This document shows, in pieces, positions 1 to 7,734 of a stretch of DNA of 48,006 nt. Each line of letters opens with the position of its first letter. The stretch's first letter is position 1. Origin of the DNA: an uncultured Bacilli bacterium (GTDB taxonomy: Bacteria > Bacillota_I > Bacilli_A > RF39 > UBA660); assembly GCA_944363605.1 (NCBI GenBank), contig CALVUM010000005.1:1-48006 (forward strand), written 5' to 3'. The notes beneath the pieces are model-generated. The model worked only from the letters and a program-made list of their open reading frames with translations. It had not been told where the DNA came from and made no database searches. The translations under genes were made by a program, and so were the position numbers.

Positions 1-131
1 GCAAAATAAAATAATAAAAAAAGAAAAATATTCGTCAAATTAATTTGTAGAATAAGAAAAGTGTATGATAAAATAAAACGCAAATTTCATGCACTTTTTT
101 GTATGTAGAAAGTAGATGAAGGCAAAAGAAA

Positions 132-151
132 GAAGAAGCGGTAACTTCTTC
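132..151 (+). repeat. Hairpin ahead of the transposon genes
   Basis: GAAGAAG (132-138), a 6-nt loop and CTTCTTC (145-151) form a perfect 7-bp stem 40 bp before the first transposon gene. Such hairpins in transposon leaders often limit read-in transcription or translation. That role is inferred; there is no T-tract for termination. Confidence 0.4.
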
Positions 152-190
152 CTTCGATAGTTTTAAATGCCCTTCATCAAGGCAATTACT

Positions 191-718
191 ATGATAGTTT
201 TAAATCCTTCAAATGTCAAGTTTAAATTTCAAGAAAAATTAGATATCTATAAAGATATGAATAACTTTGGTTGTTTAGAATGTCCATGTTGTCACTCAAA
301 AGAATATATTTTATGGGGACATTATGAACGTGGAGTTACTTATTTAAAAAATAACCAAATATATTCTGAGATCGTAAAAATTCAAAGAATTCGATGTCAA
401 AGCTGTGGAAGAACACATGCCATCTTACCCTTCGGCATCGTTCCTTATAAGCAACTGACAGATGAAATTCTTCTTCTTATTTTACTAGATGAAGAAAATG
501 CCAATCTTTTTACAGAAGAAACAAAAGAGACTTATAAAAAACAATTTACGAAAGATCATCTTCCCTATTTCATAACCATGTTGCAAATAAGAAATTTTAA
601 AAAAATGCTCCTTCTATTAAAAGAACAAAAAGAACAACTTCTATCTCAATATATTAAGAGGTATGAGAAATGTTTTATGCAAATTAAATTAGGATACTTA
701 GGATATTGCACCTTTTAA
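191..718 (+). CDS. DUF6431-type zinc-ribbon protein of the transposon
   Basis: A small protein of about 175 residues with two CxxC pairs near the N-terminus (CLECPCC and, about 40 residues later, CQSCGRTH), which together look like a zinc ribbon. The C-terminal half is charged and helical. Proteins of this type accompany integrase-type transposases in Bacillota, and the name DUF6431 is from memory of that family. A DNA-binding or target-recognition role is inferred. ATG 191 is preferred over ATG 167 because AAGG at 179-182 is correctly spaced and the resulting start (MIVLNPSN) looks family-like. The stop codon lies inside the palindrome at 708-725. Confidence 0.65.
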   Translation: MIVLNPSNVKFKFQEKLDIYKDMNNFGCLECPCCHSKEYILWGHYERGVTYLKNNQIYSEIVKIQRIRCQSCGRTHAILPFGIVPYKQLTDEILLLILLDEENANLFTEETKETYKKQFTKDHLPYFITMLQIRNFKKMLLLLKEQKEQLLSQYIKRYEKCFMQIKLGYLGYCTF

Positions 719-725
719 AAGGTGC
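708..725. repeat. Perfect 18-bp palindrome GCACCTTTTAAAAGGTGC
   Basis: A perfect palindrome covers the stop codon of the DUF6431-type gene, 66 bp before the transposase start. It could be a hairpin separating the two messages or a binding site for a transposon protein. No T-tract follows, so a terminator is unlikely. Confidence 0.5.
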
Positions 726-791
726 ACCAACATAAGGTATCCCTATTTCCTATTTTTCTTTCTGATAGACTAAAAGTCGGAGAGGAGGATT

Positions 792-2084
792 ATGGAAAAA
801 AAACAAGAGAAAGGGATTTTTCGGTTTAGTATTATAGCTCCACTTGTCAATCAAACACATGGATTTGATACAACAGAAGGCTATCTGGACTTTGTCTCGT
901 CTAAAACGTATTCCTTTGAAGGTGTAGAAAGAAAATATAGCAAGAGTTGCATCCGTTCTTGGTATACAAACTATAAAAAATATGGAATCGAAGGATTAGA
1001 AGGAAAAATAAGAAGTGATTGTAAAAGTTCTAGAAAGTTATCTTTAGAAGCTATAGAAAGAATTGAAGAATTAAGAAAACAATATCCTAAAATTACAGGA
1101 ACGGCTATTTACAAAAAACTTATAGAAGAAAGTTTTCTTTTAAAGCAAGATGTTTCTTTATCTACCATCCATCGTTATTTGAAAAAAAATCATTTAAAAG
1201 CTCAAGAAGGTTGTACAGTAGAAAGAAGAATGTTTGAAATGGAACATGTCAATGACTGTTGGCAAGCAGATACTTCCTATGGGCCTTATTTACGAATAGA
1301 CAACAAGAAATATCGTACGTATATTCTTATGTTTATTGATGATAAGTCTCGAATGATTATGGGATTTGATGTATTTCTTTCTGATACAGCCATTAATATG
1401 CAAAGTGTTTTCAAAAATGGCGTTAAAACTTATGGAAAACCCAAAAGGCTTTTTGTAGATAATGGTGGACCATATGAGAATAAACAGTTATCCTACATCT
1501 GTGCTACTTTAGGAATAGAACTTATTCATGCCAAACCTTACACACCAGAAGCAAAGGCTAAACAAGAAAGACTTTTTCGAACCATTAAGGATGGGTGGAT
1601 GAATTGTACAAATTGGAATGAATTTACCTCTTTAGAAGATGTGAAAAAAAGTTTATCAAACTTTTTACAGAAAGAATATATAAATAAAAAGCATTCTGTA
1701 ACGAAAGAAACGCCTAATGAAAGATGGCATCAAGAATTTAAGAAGGTTACCTTTTTATCTGAAACATTTATTGAAGAATCTTTTTTACATCGAGAACATC
1801 ATAAAGTAAGAAATGATCGGACCATTAAATTTAAAAATGAATTTTATGAAGTTCCATTTAAATATGTAGGACAAACCATAGAAACTAGATATGATCCGAT
1901 GAATTTGGAAATTCTATATTTATATGAAGGAAACCAAAAGATTTGTGAAATCAAAAAAGTAGATAAAGTGGCCAATAGTAAAAGCAAAAGAAAAGATCGA
2001 ATTGATTATTCACTTGTAGTAAACGATGAAAAGGATGTACTAGAAATGGAGGAAGAAAAATGTATCAAACTTACTATGCAATGA
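792..2084 (+). CDS. Integrase-fold (rve) D,D-35-E transposase
   Basis: A 430-residue transposase that would cut and join the element ends. An N-terminal helix-turn-helix region (about 45-140, including a segment around IRSWYTNYKKYG) precedes a retroviral-integrase-type core. The acidic triad is visible: D160 in WQADTS, D223 in FVDNGGPYEN and E259 in AKAKQERLFRTI, giving exactly 35 residues between the last two. A beta-rich C-terminal domain follows (about 330-400). GGAGG precedes ATG 792. The last 25 nt overlap the ATPase gene. The layout resembles IS481/TniA-like transposases, and no disruption is seen, so it may be active. Confidence 0.85.
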   Translation: MEKKQEKGIFRFSIIAPLVNQTHGFDTTEGYLDFVSSKTYSFEGVERKYSKSCIRSWYTNYKKYGIEGLEGKIRSDCKSSRKLSLEAIERIEELRKQYPKITGTAIYKKLIEESFLLKQDVSLSTIHRYLKKNHLKAQEGCTVERRMFEMEHVNDCWQADTSYGPYLRIDNKKYRTYILMFIDDKSRMIMGFDVFLSDTAINMQSVFKNGVKTYGKPKRLFVDNGGPYENKQLSYICATLGIELIHAKPYTPEAKAKQERLFRTIKDGWMNCTNWNEFTSLEDVKKSLSNFLQKEYINKKHSVTKETPNERWHQEFKKVTFLSETFIEESFLHREHHKVRNDRTIKFKNEFYEVPFKYVGQTIETRYDPMNLEILYLYEGNQKICEIKKVDKVANSKSKRKDRIDYSLVVNDEKDVLEMEEEKCIKLTMQ

Positions 2085-2869
2085 GTTGTAATCCATTTTC
2101 TAAAGAAATGGATACACATCATCCATATGAAAGTAGAGATTTTAAAGAACTGATCTATCGATTTACCTATTTAACAGAAATTAAAGGAATTGGAGTGTTT
2201 ACAGGAAGCCCAGGATTAGGAAAAACCTTTGCTTTAAGAAGTTTCTCAGAAAAATTAAATCCAGACCTATATAAAATTATTTATATATCTGCAGTAAAGA
2301 ACATGACTTCTTTTGATTTTTTTAAGGAAATCGGAGATGCCTTTCGTATTGATACAGGATCTTGTTATAAAACGGATTTATATCATACAATTCAAAAAGA
2401 AATTCGACTTTTAGTAGAACAAGAAAAAAGAATGCCAATCCTTATTATTGATGATGCTCATAATTTATCAAGGGAAATTTTCTTAAATTTAAAAGTATTA
2501 TATGAATTTGATATGGATAGTAAAGATTATATTACGTTATTCTTAGTTGGGAAACCTGAATTAAAAACAGAACTATCCAAAAATGTTTATGACTATTTAA
2601 AACAAAGAGTATTGGTAAATTATACATTAGAAGGATTAACAAGAGAAGAAGTAAAAGAATATATTGAAACGAGATTACAATTAGCCAATGCCCATCACGA
2701 ATTATTTAGTGAAGATGCTTTAAACGCTTTGTATTCTTGTAGTAAATCTTCTCTAAGAAAGTTAAACACGTTGCTTGTAAATTGTTTGTTATTAGGGTAT
2801 CAAAATCAAAAACAAAGGATAGATTCAGAAATCGTCATGATTGCGAAGGGAGAAATGGATTTTGAATGA
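2060..2869 (+). CDS. AAA ATPase of the transposon (ExeA/TniB-like)
   Basis: A 269-residue ATPase with Walker A GSPGLGKT (residues 52-59) and Walker B ILIIDDAH near residue 130, followed by a sensor-like LFLVGKPEL segment. The start MYQTYYAMSCNPFSKE resembles the FxxNPF openings of ExeA/TniB-type ATPases. In related elements the ATPase loads on target DNA and recruits the transposase. The gene overlaps the transposase by 25 nt with its own GGAGG, suggesting coupled translation. It is full length with no frameshift. Confidence 0.8.
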   Translation: MYQTYYAMSCNPFSKEMDTHHPYESRDFKELIYRFTYLTEIKGIGVFTGSPGLGKTFALRSFSEKLNPDLYKIIYISAVKNMTSFDFFKEIGDAFRIDTGSCYKTDLYHTIQKEIRLLVEQEKRMPILIIDDAHNLSREIFLNLKVLYEFDMDSKDYITLFLVGKPELKTELSKNVYDYLKQRVLVNYTLEGLTREEVKEYIETRLQLANAHHELFSEDALNALYSCSKSSLRKLNTLLVNCLLLGYQNQKQRIDSEIVMIAKGEMDFE

Positions 2870-3102
2870 AATGTTATCATGAAAAAATAATAGATGAAAT
2901 CTTAGAAATACTAAAAAATAATTTAATACTTATATATAATTTTCACGATCATACTTTACCAAATATTCGGGAATATTGTTTGGATCATGTTCATACAAGA
3001 TACAAACATTTAGATTATGGAACTTTAATATATTTTACAGAAGAAGCTTTGACTGAACTCATTAATACGGATTACTTATATGATTTTAGGGATATAGAAT
3101 GA
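2866..3102 (+). CDS. Small 78-residue transposon-linked protein, unknown
   Basis: The ATG overlaps the ATPase stop (ATGA), so translation is probably coupled. The product is acidic and aromatic-rich (repeated Tyr/His, as in HTRYKHLDYGTL) with no motif I recognise and no membrane segment. Its position in the operon suggests it belongs to the transposon rather than to the host. It ends 28 bp before the 46-bp repeat that marks the right side of the element. Confidence 0.55.
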   Translation: MKCYHEKIIDEILEILKNNLILIYNFHDHTLPNIREYCLDHVHTRYKHLDYGTLIYFTEEALTELINTDYLYDFRDIE

Positions 3103-3129
3103 TCATCTATATCCCTTTTCTTTTTTTCT

Positions 3130-3175
3130 CTAAATTAATGTGCTGATTTCACTTCAAAATAAAATGCAGATCTAT
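3130..3175 (+). repeat. 46-bp long-range inverted repeat, copy A
   Basis: This stretch begins CTAAATTAATGTGC and ends GCAGATCTAT. It recurs reverse-complemented at 37746-37791 with 42 of 46 bases identical. Two related motifs, GCTGATTTCA and GCAGATCTAT, sit about 24 bp apart inside it, as expected for tandem transposase-binding sites. It lies directly behind the last transposon gene and is most likely part of the right end. Confidence 0.75.
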
Positions 3176-3189
3176 ACAAATATTTCTGA

Positions 3190-4185
3190 ATGTCAAAAAA
3201 TTATTGGGGGGGGGGGGCATTTTCGTTTAGCTATTTAACTAGTTTACTTGAATTTAGCTTGTTAACAGAAGAAGATAAAATTGATGTTTTAAGTAAAGTT
3301 GTTTATGAAAGTAGCCCGAAAGCTTTGAAAAAAGATACTAAAGATTTTTCTTTACCTAGTGTTCCAGAATCCTTTTCTGTAGAAGAATTATTAAATGAAT
3401 ATCAGTTACTATTAACTAAAGGAAATTTTCTTGCGCAGAAATATTATTTCTTGTTAGAAGGAAAAAATGAAAGTCAAATAAATTATATGAAAACGGTTGT
3501 ATCTTGTTTAAAAGAAGAGAAAGATTTAAAAAATTCTTTTCAATATAAAGATGAAAATATGGCTGTTTTGCTTTTAGAATTTTTTGATATAAAAGAATTA
3601 CTTAGTGACTTTGTCTCTAAAATTGAAGATCCTAAAAATGTTTCGGAAGAAACACGAGATATGGTTACGTTATATATAGATTCATTAAAAGAATGTATTC
3701 AAAATATTTTACAGTTAGAACCGGCATTTGAAAAATCTCAAAAATCTTCTCAGCCTGTAGATACTCTTTTATTTTTGCTTGATGAAAATAATCAGCCTTT
3801 ATTTCAGCTTAATAAATTTTCTTTAGAAGAGAGAAACCGAATTGCTAATTTAATTCGGGGACTTCTTTCAGGAAAAAAAGATTTTGAAAGAGGGATAAAA
3901 CATTCGAAATTATTGACAAGACAAGATTTAGATATTGATGTGTTTTTAAATAAAAATGGGGATATGGTCGTTTCTTATATACTGCTTTCAGATAATTCTT
4001 TTTTACTTTTAACTTTTGATCGAAAGAAAAATATTTATGATGTATCTGAATCTATAGTAAGAAAGTATAAATCAAAAATTTCATCTTTAAATTCTTCTAA
4101 TCTTGGTATGCTTTTAGATACACAAAAAGAGTTTAAAGAAAATTTATATAAGGATTTAGGAATTGAAAGGGAGCTAAAATTATGA
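3190..4185 (+). CDS. Unrecognised 331-residue protein with a poly-G tract at its start
   Basis: I do not recognise this protein. It is acidic, rich in Leu/Lys/Ser and mostly helical, with no signal peptide or membrane segment. The frame opens at ATG 3190, just after an in-frame TGA, and reads through twelve G (3206-3217) as Trp-Gly-Gly-Gly-Ala. No Shine-Dalgarno sequence precedes the ATG and the transposon end lies 15 bp upstream. The true N-terminus may therefore have been replaced by the insertion, or the tract may switch the gene on and off. Its stop overlaps the next start (ATGA). It heads a four-gene overlapping cluster. Confidence 0.6.
   Translation: MSKNYWGGGAFSFSYLTSLLEFSLLTEEDKIDVLSKVVYESSPKALKKDTKDFSLPSVPESFSVEELLNEYQLLLTKGNFLAQKYYFLLEGKNESQINYMKTVVSCLKEEKDLKNSFQYKDENMAVLLLEFFDIKELLSDFVSKIEDPKNVSEETRDMVTLYIDSLKECIQNILQLEPAFEKSQKSSQPVDTLLFLLDENNQPLFQLNKFSLEERNRIANLIRGLLSGKKDFERGIKHSKLLTRQDLDIDVFLNKNGDMVVSYILLSDNSFLLLTFDRKKNIYDVSESIVRKYKSKISSLNSSNLGMLLDTQKEFKENLYKDLGIERELKL
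3206..3217 (+). repeat. Poly-G tract of 12
   Basis: Twelve consecutive G in an AT-rich genome, inside the first ten codons of the gene at 3190. With 12 G the frame is open for 331 residues. With 13 it stops at TAG four codons later, and with 11 it also stops within a few codons. Tracts like this change length by slippage and are classic phase-variation switches. Confidence 0.9.
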
Positions 4186-4385
4186 GTAAAGAGAAACATA
4201 CTTTTTTTCAAAATATCCGTAAAGAGTGTTTTGACTTGATTTCTTTAAAAAAAGTTGATGTACAAGAACTTTCCTTTTTGCTTGGAATTAAGGAAGAAGA
4301 GTTTTATCAAAATTTTTCTTCTTGTATAAATGATCTTACATTTTATTTGAAAACATATAATTTGTTAGTTGAATGGAGTGAGTAG
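4182..4385 (+). CDS. Small 67-residue protein, possible helix-turn-helix, unknown
   Basis: The start overlaps the previous stop by 4 nt (ATGA) and GGGAG lies 7-11 nt upstream, so it is part of a coupled operon. The middle (KKVDVQELSFLLGIKEEEFY) has the pattern of a helix-turn-helix, but the protein is too short to be sure. No membrane segment is seen. The function is unknown; it probably works with its two large neighbours. Confidence 0.6.
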   Translation: MSKEKHTFFQNIRKECFDLISLKKVDVQELSFLLGIKEEEFYQNFSSCINDLTFYLKTYNLLVEWSE

Positions 4386-4386
4386 A

Positions 4387-6258
4387 GTGGAAGAGGTTAT
4401 TAGAATCCATTTAGAGAGTCTTTATAAAGAGTCTGATACTTTTACTTTAGAAGAAGATTTGGAAAGAATTAAAGAAAAACATAAAGAGTTAGATATTTTA
4501 AAAGAGTTTATAGATGATTTAGAAAAAAGTTTGGAAAATATTGCTTATTTAAAAATAGAATCTATTTTACCTAGTATGTTTTCATCTTTAGAAATAATGC
4601 ATATTAAAGAAACTGTTCGATTAATTCGTCTTGTTTTGCAAGCAAAGAATGAAAAAAAGTTTCCTGTAGAGCTATCTAATGAACAAAAAGAATTTTTAGA
4701 AAATTTGCTGTTAAAAATTAAAGAGCAAAAAAATTCTATGGAACAACAGCTTATTACTTTTGAAAATAAATTGAAAATGGATTGTGAACAGAAAGATGTA
4801 CTAGCGGATAAAATTATTGATTTATCTATTTTATTAGAAAAGATTTTGGATCCAAATGATTTAGATTTTTTAAATCAAGATGATTTTCTTGTTTTCTATG
4901 AATGTGTTTTAGATGAAGAAATTCCTTATGAGAAAAGAAAGGCCGCACTTGTTGCTTGGAAAAATTATAATGATAAGCATAATCTTTCTGATAAAAAAAT
5001 TATCGAAAAAGTTGATATGGCAAGTGTTCGTGAATGTTTTTCGGAATATGGTCTTTTAGATGTAATGGATAAGTATTTAAATAAATATGAATCAGAAATT
5101 GTATATCGGGCGGATATTGCCAATATACGAAGTATTTTAAAATATTTAAAAGAAGAAGATCCTGTGCATAATAAACCAAATTTATTACCACGTTTTGAGC
5201 CAATGGATTTGTTAACAATTTGTATTTATGGTACTTTGTCTTCTGTTCAAGCTCGTTTTGAAAAAATGTTGGAAAAAAATGAATTTTTTGATATTTATTT
5301 TGAAACACCTAGTATTTGGATAAGAAATCTTTTTCGAAAAAAGAAAGGTAAAACTGTTTTTTCCAATTCTTCTCGAACCTCTGGTAATGCTGGTAGTACT
5401 TTAGGGAAGGTAGCACATCTTATTAGTTTAGATGAAATGGAAGAAAACGAAAGATTTTTGCAAGGATTAGGGTTTGATGTTTCGATTCGTTCTTCTAAAA
5501 ATGTTGCGGCTATTAAAACTCCAAATTATAAATTAAAAGAAAATTTAAGAATTTTAGAACAATATAAAATATTTGATCCTCAAGATATTTCTCATTTTCC
5601 AGTCTCGACTTTAACATTTAGTGATTTGGCTTTGAAATGTGATAATTTAATAGAAGTTGGACTATTAAATTCATTAGATGGTAACATTAATTATATAAAT
5701 AATTATCCAAGCCGACTTCAAATGAATTCTTCTTTTTTAGCATTGCTTTATAAATTAAAAAATGAAATGGGTAGAGATGAATATTATCAGACGATTTTTT
5801 CAGAGAAACGTTTAAACACCCTTAATTCTGATTTTTATAGAACTGGTTTTAAAAAATATGCTGGAAAAGCTGATTTACAAGATTTTGTGACTACAAATTT
5901 TGTTGATTTTTCTTGTGAGTCAGAGATGCTCCATTATGATTTATTTAAGGAGTTAGTTACTAAAAATTTTGAATTAGAAATTGACTCATCTATATTTCAA
6001 GATGACCTTATTCAAAAACTTGAGAATTTTCATCGTGTAAATGGAGATGATTATCATTATGTTTTTGGTAGCGTTTCAATTTCAAGATTAAAAGTATTAC
6101 GAATATATTCTATTTTGAAAGGAAAAAATGTTTCTTTTTTACAAGAAGCTTTGTTGTTTGCTATTACGTATAATTCATTTTTAAATAAAGAAAGTTATCA
6201 ACTTATTCTGGATCAACTTGGATTTAAAAAGGGAGGTTTAACGAATGGATTATCTTAA
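4387..6258 (+). CDS. Unrecognised 623-residue helical protein
   Basis: A large intracellular-looking protein with no family I can name. Residues about 1-160 are rich in Glu/Lys/Leu heptads and probably coiled coil; the rest is mixed helical. No ATPase, nuclease or protease motif is visible. GTG 4387 is chosen because GGAG at 4375-4378 is 8 nt away; an in-frame TTG at 4369 would lie before that site. It follows the stop of the 67-residue gene by one base and overlaps the next gene by 14 nt, so all four genes look like one translational unit. It could be lineage-specific or structural. Confidence 0.65.
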   Translation: MEEVIRIHLESLYKESDTFTLEEDLERIKEKHKELDILKEFIDDLEKSLENIAYLKIESILPSMFSSLEIMHIKETVRLIRLVLQAKNEKKFPVELSNEQKEFLENLLLKIKEQKNSMEQQLITFENKLKMDCEQKDVLADKIIDLSILLEKILDPNDLDFLNQDDFLVFYECVLDEEIPYEKRKAALVAWKNYNDKHNLSDKKIIEKVDMASVRECFSEYGLLDVMDKYLNKYESEIVYRADIANIRSILKYLKEEDPVHNKPNLLPRFEPMDLLTICIYGTLSSVQARFEKMLEKNEFFDIYFETPSIWIRNLFRKKKGKTVFSNSSRTSGNAGSTLGKVAHLISLDEMEENERFLQGLGFDVSIRSSKNVAAIKTPNYKLKENLRILEQYKIFDPQDISHFPVSTLTFSDLALKCDNLIEVGLLNSLDGNINYINNYPSRLQMNSSFLALLYKLKNEMGRDEYYQTIFSEKRLNTLNSDFYRTGFKKYAGKADLQDFVTTNFVDFSCESEMLHYDLFKELVTKNFELEIDSSIFQDDLIQKLENFHRVNGDDYHYVFGSVSISRLKVLRIYSILKGKNVSFLQEALLFAITYNSFLNKESYQLILDQLGFKKGGLTNGLS

Positions 6259-6526
6259 GGAATTTATATCAGATGAAGAATATAATCAGTTTCTTTTAGG
6301 AATTGATGAAGAAAAAGAAGTTTTGTTTTTAACTCATGAGAGTGAAGTCCGAAAAATGCTTCAATATTTTCAAACTTTGGATTTTAATTTAATGGATATT
6401 TTGTTATATAAATCAACTCTTCTTTTTGATAATGTTGAATTTGTCAAACAAAAAATTCAAGAAAATAGCGATCTTTTACCAAGCATTCGAGAAGATGTAT
6501 GTACTTTTGATTTGATTGGGTTATAA
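6245..6526 (+). CDS. Unknown 93-residue acidic protein
   Basis: This is the last gene of the overlapping cluster. ATG 6245 is preceded by a good GGGAGG inside the end of the previous gene. The product is acidic and Leu/Phe-rich, with no motif or membrane helix recognised. The sequence then leaves a 136-bp gap before rpsF, so the cluster probably ends here, although no clear terminator hairpin is visible. Confidence 0.6.
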   Translation: MDYLKEFISDEEYNQFLLGIDEEKEVLFLTHESEVRKMLQYFQTLDFNLMDILLYKSTLLFDNVEFVKQKIQENSDLLPSIREDVCTFDLIGL

Positions 6527-6568
6527 AGTTGATTTGGTTAAATTAAGTAAAAAAGACTATTTACTTTG

Positions 6569-6647
6569 ATGGTTATAAATGGTAAAATATTTTGCGAGTA
6601 AGAAATTACTCCTTGCTTTTTGCGTAGACAAAAAGCCATTAGACCAT
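6569..6647 (+). promoter_or_regulatory. Structured 5' leader of the rpsF-ssb-rpsR operon (candidate autoregulatory RNA)
   Basis: Nested complementary segments are visible. ATGGT (6569-6573) pairs with ACCAT (6643-6647), ATGG (6579-6582) with CCAT (6636-6639), and TTTTG (6590-6594) with CAAAA (6629-6633). They enclose a perfect GAGTAA-GAAA-TTACTC hairpin with a GNRA tetraloop (6596-6611). The closing stem ends 3 nt before the rpsF Shine-Dalgarno, so folding could hide it. S6-S18 autoregulation of this operon is known in many bacteria, but I do not see the CCG trinucleotide of that motif. The assignment is therefore inference. Confidence 0.5.
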
Positions 6648-6662
6648 AAGGAGGTGTAGAAA

Positions 6663-6953
6663 ATGAACAAATACGAAATTATGTTTATTGTTAAAGCTAC
6701 TATGGAAAGTGCAGATATTAAAAAATGTGCTGAAAGTTTTAAATCTTTAATTTCTGATTTAAAAGGAAAAGTAGTGGAATACAAAGAACTAGGCGAGAAG
6801 AAACTTGCTTATCCAATTAAAAAAGAATTAAATGGATATTATTTTGTAATGCAAGTTGAAGCTGATAAGGAAGCTATTAGTGAATTTGATCGTAAAATTC
6901 GTTTAGATGAAAATGTTTTAAGACATTTAATCATTCGTCAAGAAGAGGAGTAA
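6663..6953 (+). CDS. rpsF: 30S ribosomal protein bS6
   Basis: A 96-residue protein starting MNKYEIMFIVKATM, the normal bS6 opening. The RKIRLDENVLRHLIIRQ segment is typical of the family C-terminal half. It binds the central domain of 16S rRNA together with bS18. AAGGAGGTG precedes the ATG. It is followed 3 nt later by ssb and then rpsR, the conserved rpsF-ssb-rpsR order. Length is normal. Confidence 0.97.
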   Translation: MNKYEIMFIVKATMESADIKKCAESFKSLISDLKGKVVEYKELGEKKLAYPIKKELNGYYFVMQVEADKEAISEFDRKIRLDENVLRHLIIRQEEE

Positions 6954-6956
6954 AAA

Positions 6957-7442
6957 ATGAATAAAGTTATTTTAATTGGTAGATTAGCAAGAGATCCTGA
7001 GATGCGTACAACGGGTAGTGGTATTGCTGTAACAAGATTTACGGTTGCAGTTTCTCGTCCTTTTAATCCTCAAAATGGACAACCACAAACAGATTTTATT
7101 AATTGTGTTGCTTGGAGAAGACAAGCTGAAAATATTGCAAAGTATTGCAGTAAAGGTTCTCAAGTTGCTGTTGAGGGAAGAATTCAAACTGGAAGTTATG
7201 ATGGAGCTGATGGACAGAAACGTTATACAACAGATATTGTTGCCGATAATGTGACTTTCTTAGGTTCTAGAAATACTTCAGGAGGAGACACGACTTCTTC
7301 AAATTATGATTCATCAAGTTTTGCACAACCAATGCCTAGTTATGAGGAAAGTCAAAGTATTCCAACAACAGATATGAGTGAAGATCCTTTTAAAGACTTT
7401 GGCGAAGAAATCGCTTTATCAGATGATGATCTACCATTCTAA
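6957..7442 (+). CDS. ssb: Single-stranded DNA-binding protein
   Basis: A 161-residue SSB. Residues 1-105 are the OB fold (MNKVILIGRLARDPEMR, then FINCVAWRRQAENIAKY and VEGRIQTGSYD). A disordered Ser/Thr/Asp linker follows, then the acidic tip DDDLPF, which docks replication and repair partners. It coats single-stranded DNA at forks. It is translated from the rpsF operon only 3 nt after rpsF, and its length and tip are typical for Bacillota. Confidence 0.97.
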   Translation: MNKVILIGRLARDPEMRTTGSGIAVTRFTVAVSRPFNPQNGQPQTDFINCVAWRRQAENIAKYCSKGSQVAVEGRIQTGSYDGADGQKRYTTDIVADNVTFLGSRNTSGGDTTSSNYDSSSFAQPMPSYEESQSIPTTDMSEDPFKDFGEEIALSDDDLPF

Positions 7443-7460
7443 AGAAAGGAGATTATAAAG

Positions 7461-7676
7461 ATGGCTGAATTTAGAAGAAAAAAGAAAAAAATATGTCAAA
7501 TGTGTGCTGGAAAAAGCGTTGATTATAAAGATGTTATGATTATTAACAAATACATCAGTGAAAAAGGTAAGATTTTACCTAGAAGAATGACTGGTGCATG
7601 TGCAAAACATCAAAGACATATTGCTGAACAAATTAAATATGCAAGATTTATGGCTTTAATACCATATGTAAAATAA
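7461..7676 (+). CDS. rpsR: 30S ribosomal protein bS18
   Basis: A 71-residue basic protein. The KKKICQMCAGKSVDYKDV start and the GKILPRRMTGACAKHQRHI core are diagnostic for bS18. It keeps Cys-x-x-Cys near the N-terminus, as in zinc-type forms. AAAGGAG precedes ATG 7461. It is the last gene of the rpsF operon and is followed by a hairpin with a T-tract. Confidence 0.97.
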   Translation: MAEFRRKKKKICQMCAGKSVDYKDVMIINKYISEKGKILPRRMTGACAKHQRHIAEQIKYARFMALIPYVK

Positions 7677-7677
7677 G

Positions 7678-7703
7678 GGTACTTTTGAAAGTATTCTTTT
7701 TTT
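7678..7703 (+). terminator. Terminator after rpsR
   Basis: GTACTT-TTGA-AAGTAT forms a short stem-loop, followed by TCTTTTTTT. The stem is AT-rich, so the strength is uncertain, but the position directly after rpsR fits. Confidence 0.5.
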
Positions 7704-7734
7704 GTTATACTGTATACTATATGGAGTGATTATT

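Larger units (their letters stand above)
1..3180 (+). mobile_element. Transposon unit: zinc-ribbon protein, D,D-35-E transposase, AAA ATPase, small ORF
   Basis: Four same-strand genes (191-3102) form a compact unit: a Cys-rich DUF6431-type protein, an integrase-fold transposase, an AAA ATPase that overlaps it by 25 nt, and a 78-residue ORF coupled to the ATPase. Transposase plus ATPase is the core of Tn7/Mu/Tn552-type transposition, where the ATPase steers target choice. At the left, CGTCAAATTAATTTGTAG starts at 34 and AAAATAAAACGCAAAT at 73. At the right, AAAATAAAATGCAGAT lies at 3157-3172. These may be transposase-binding repeats. The exact ends are not clear: no matching terminal inverted repeat or target duplication was found, and the left end may lie before base 1. 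Confidence 0.7.
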
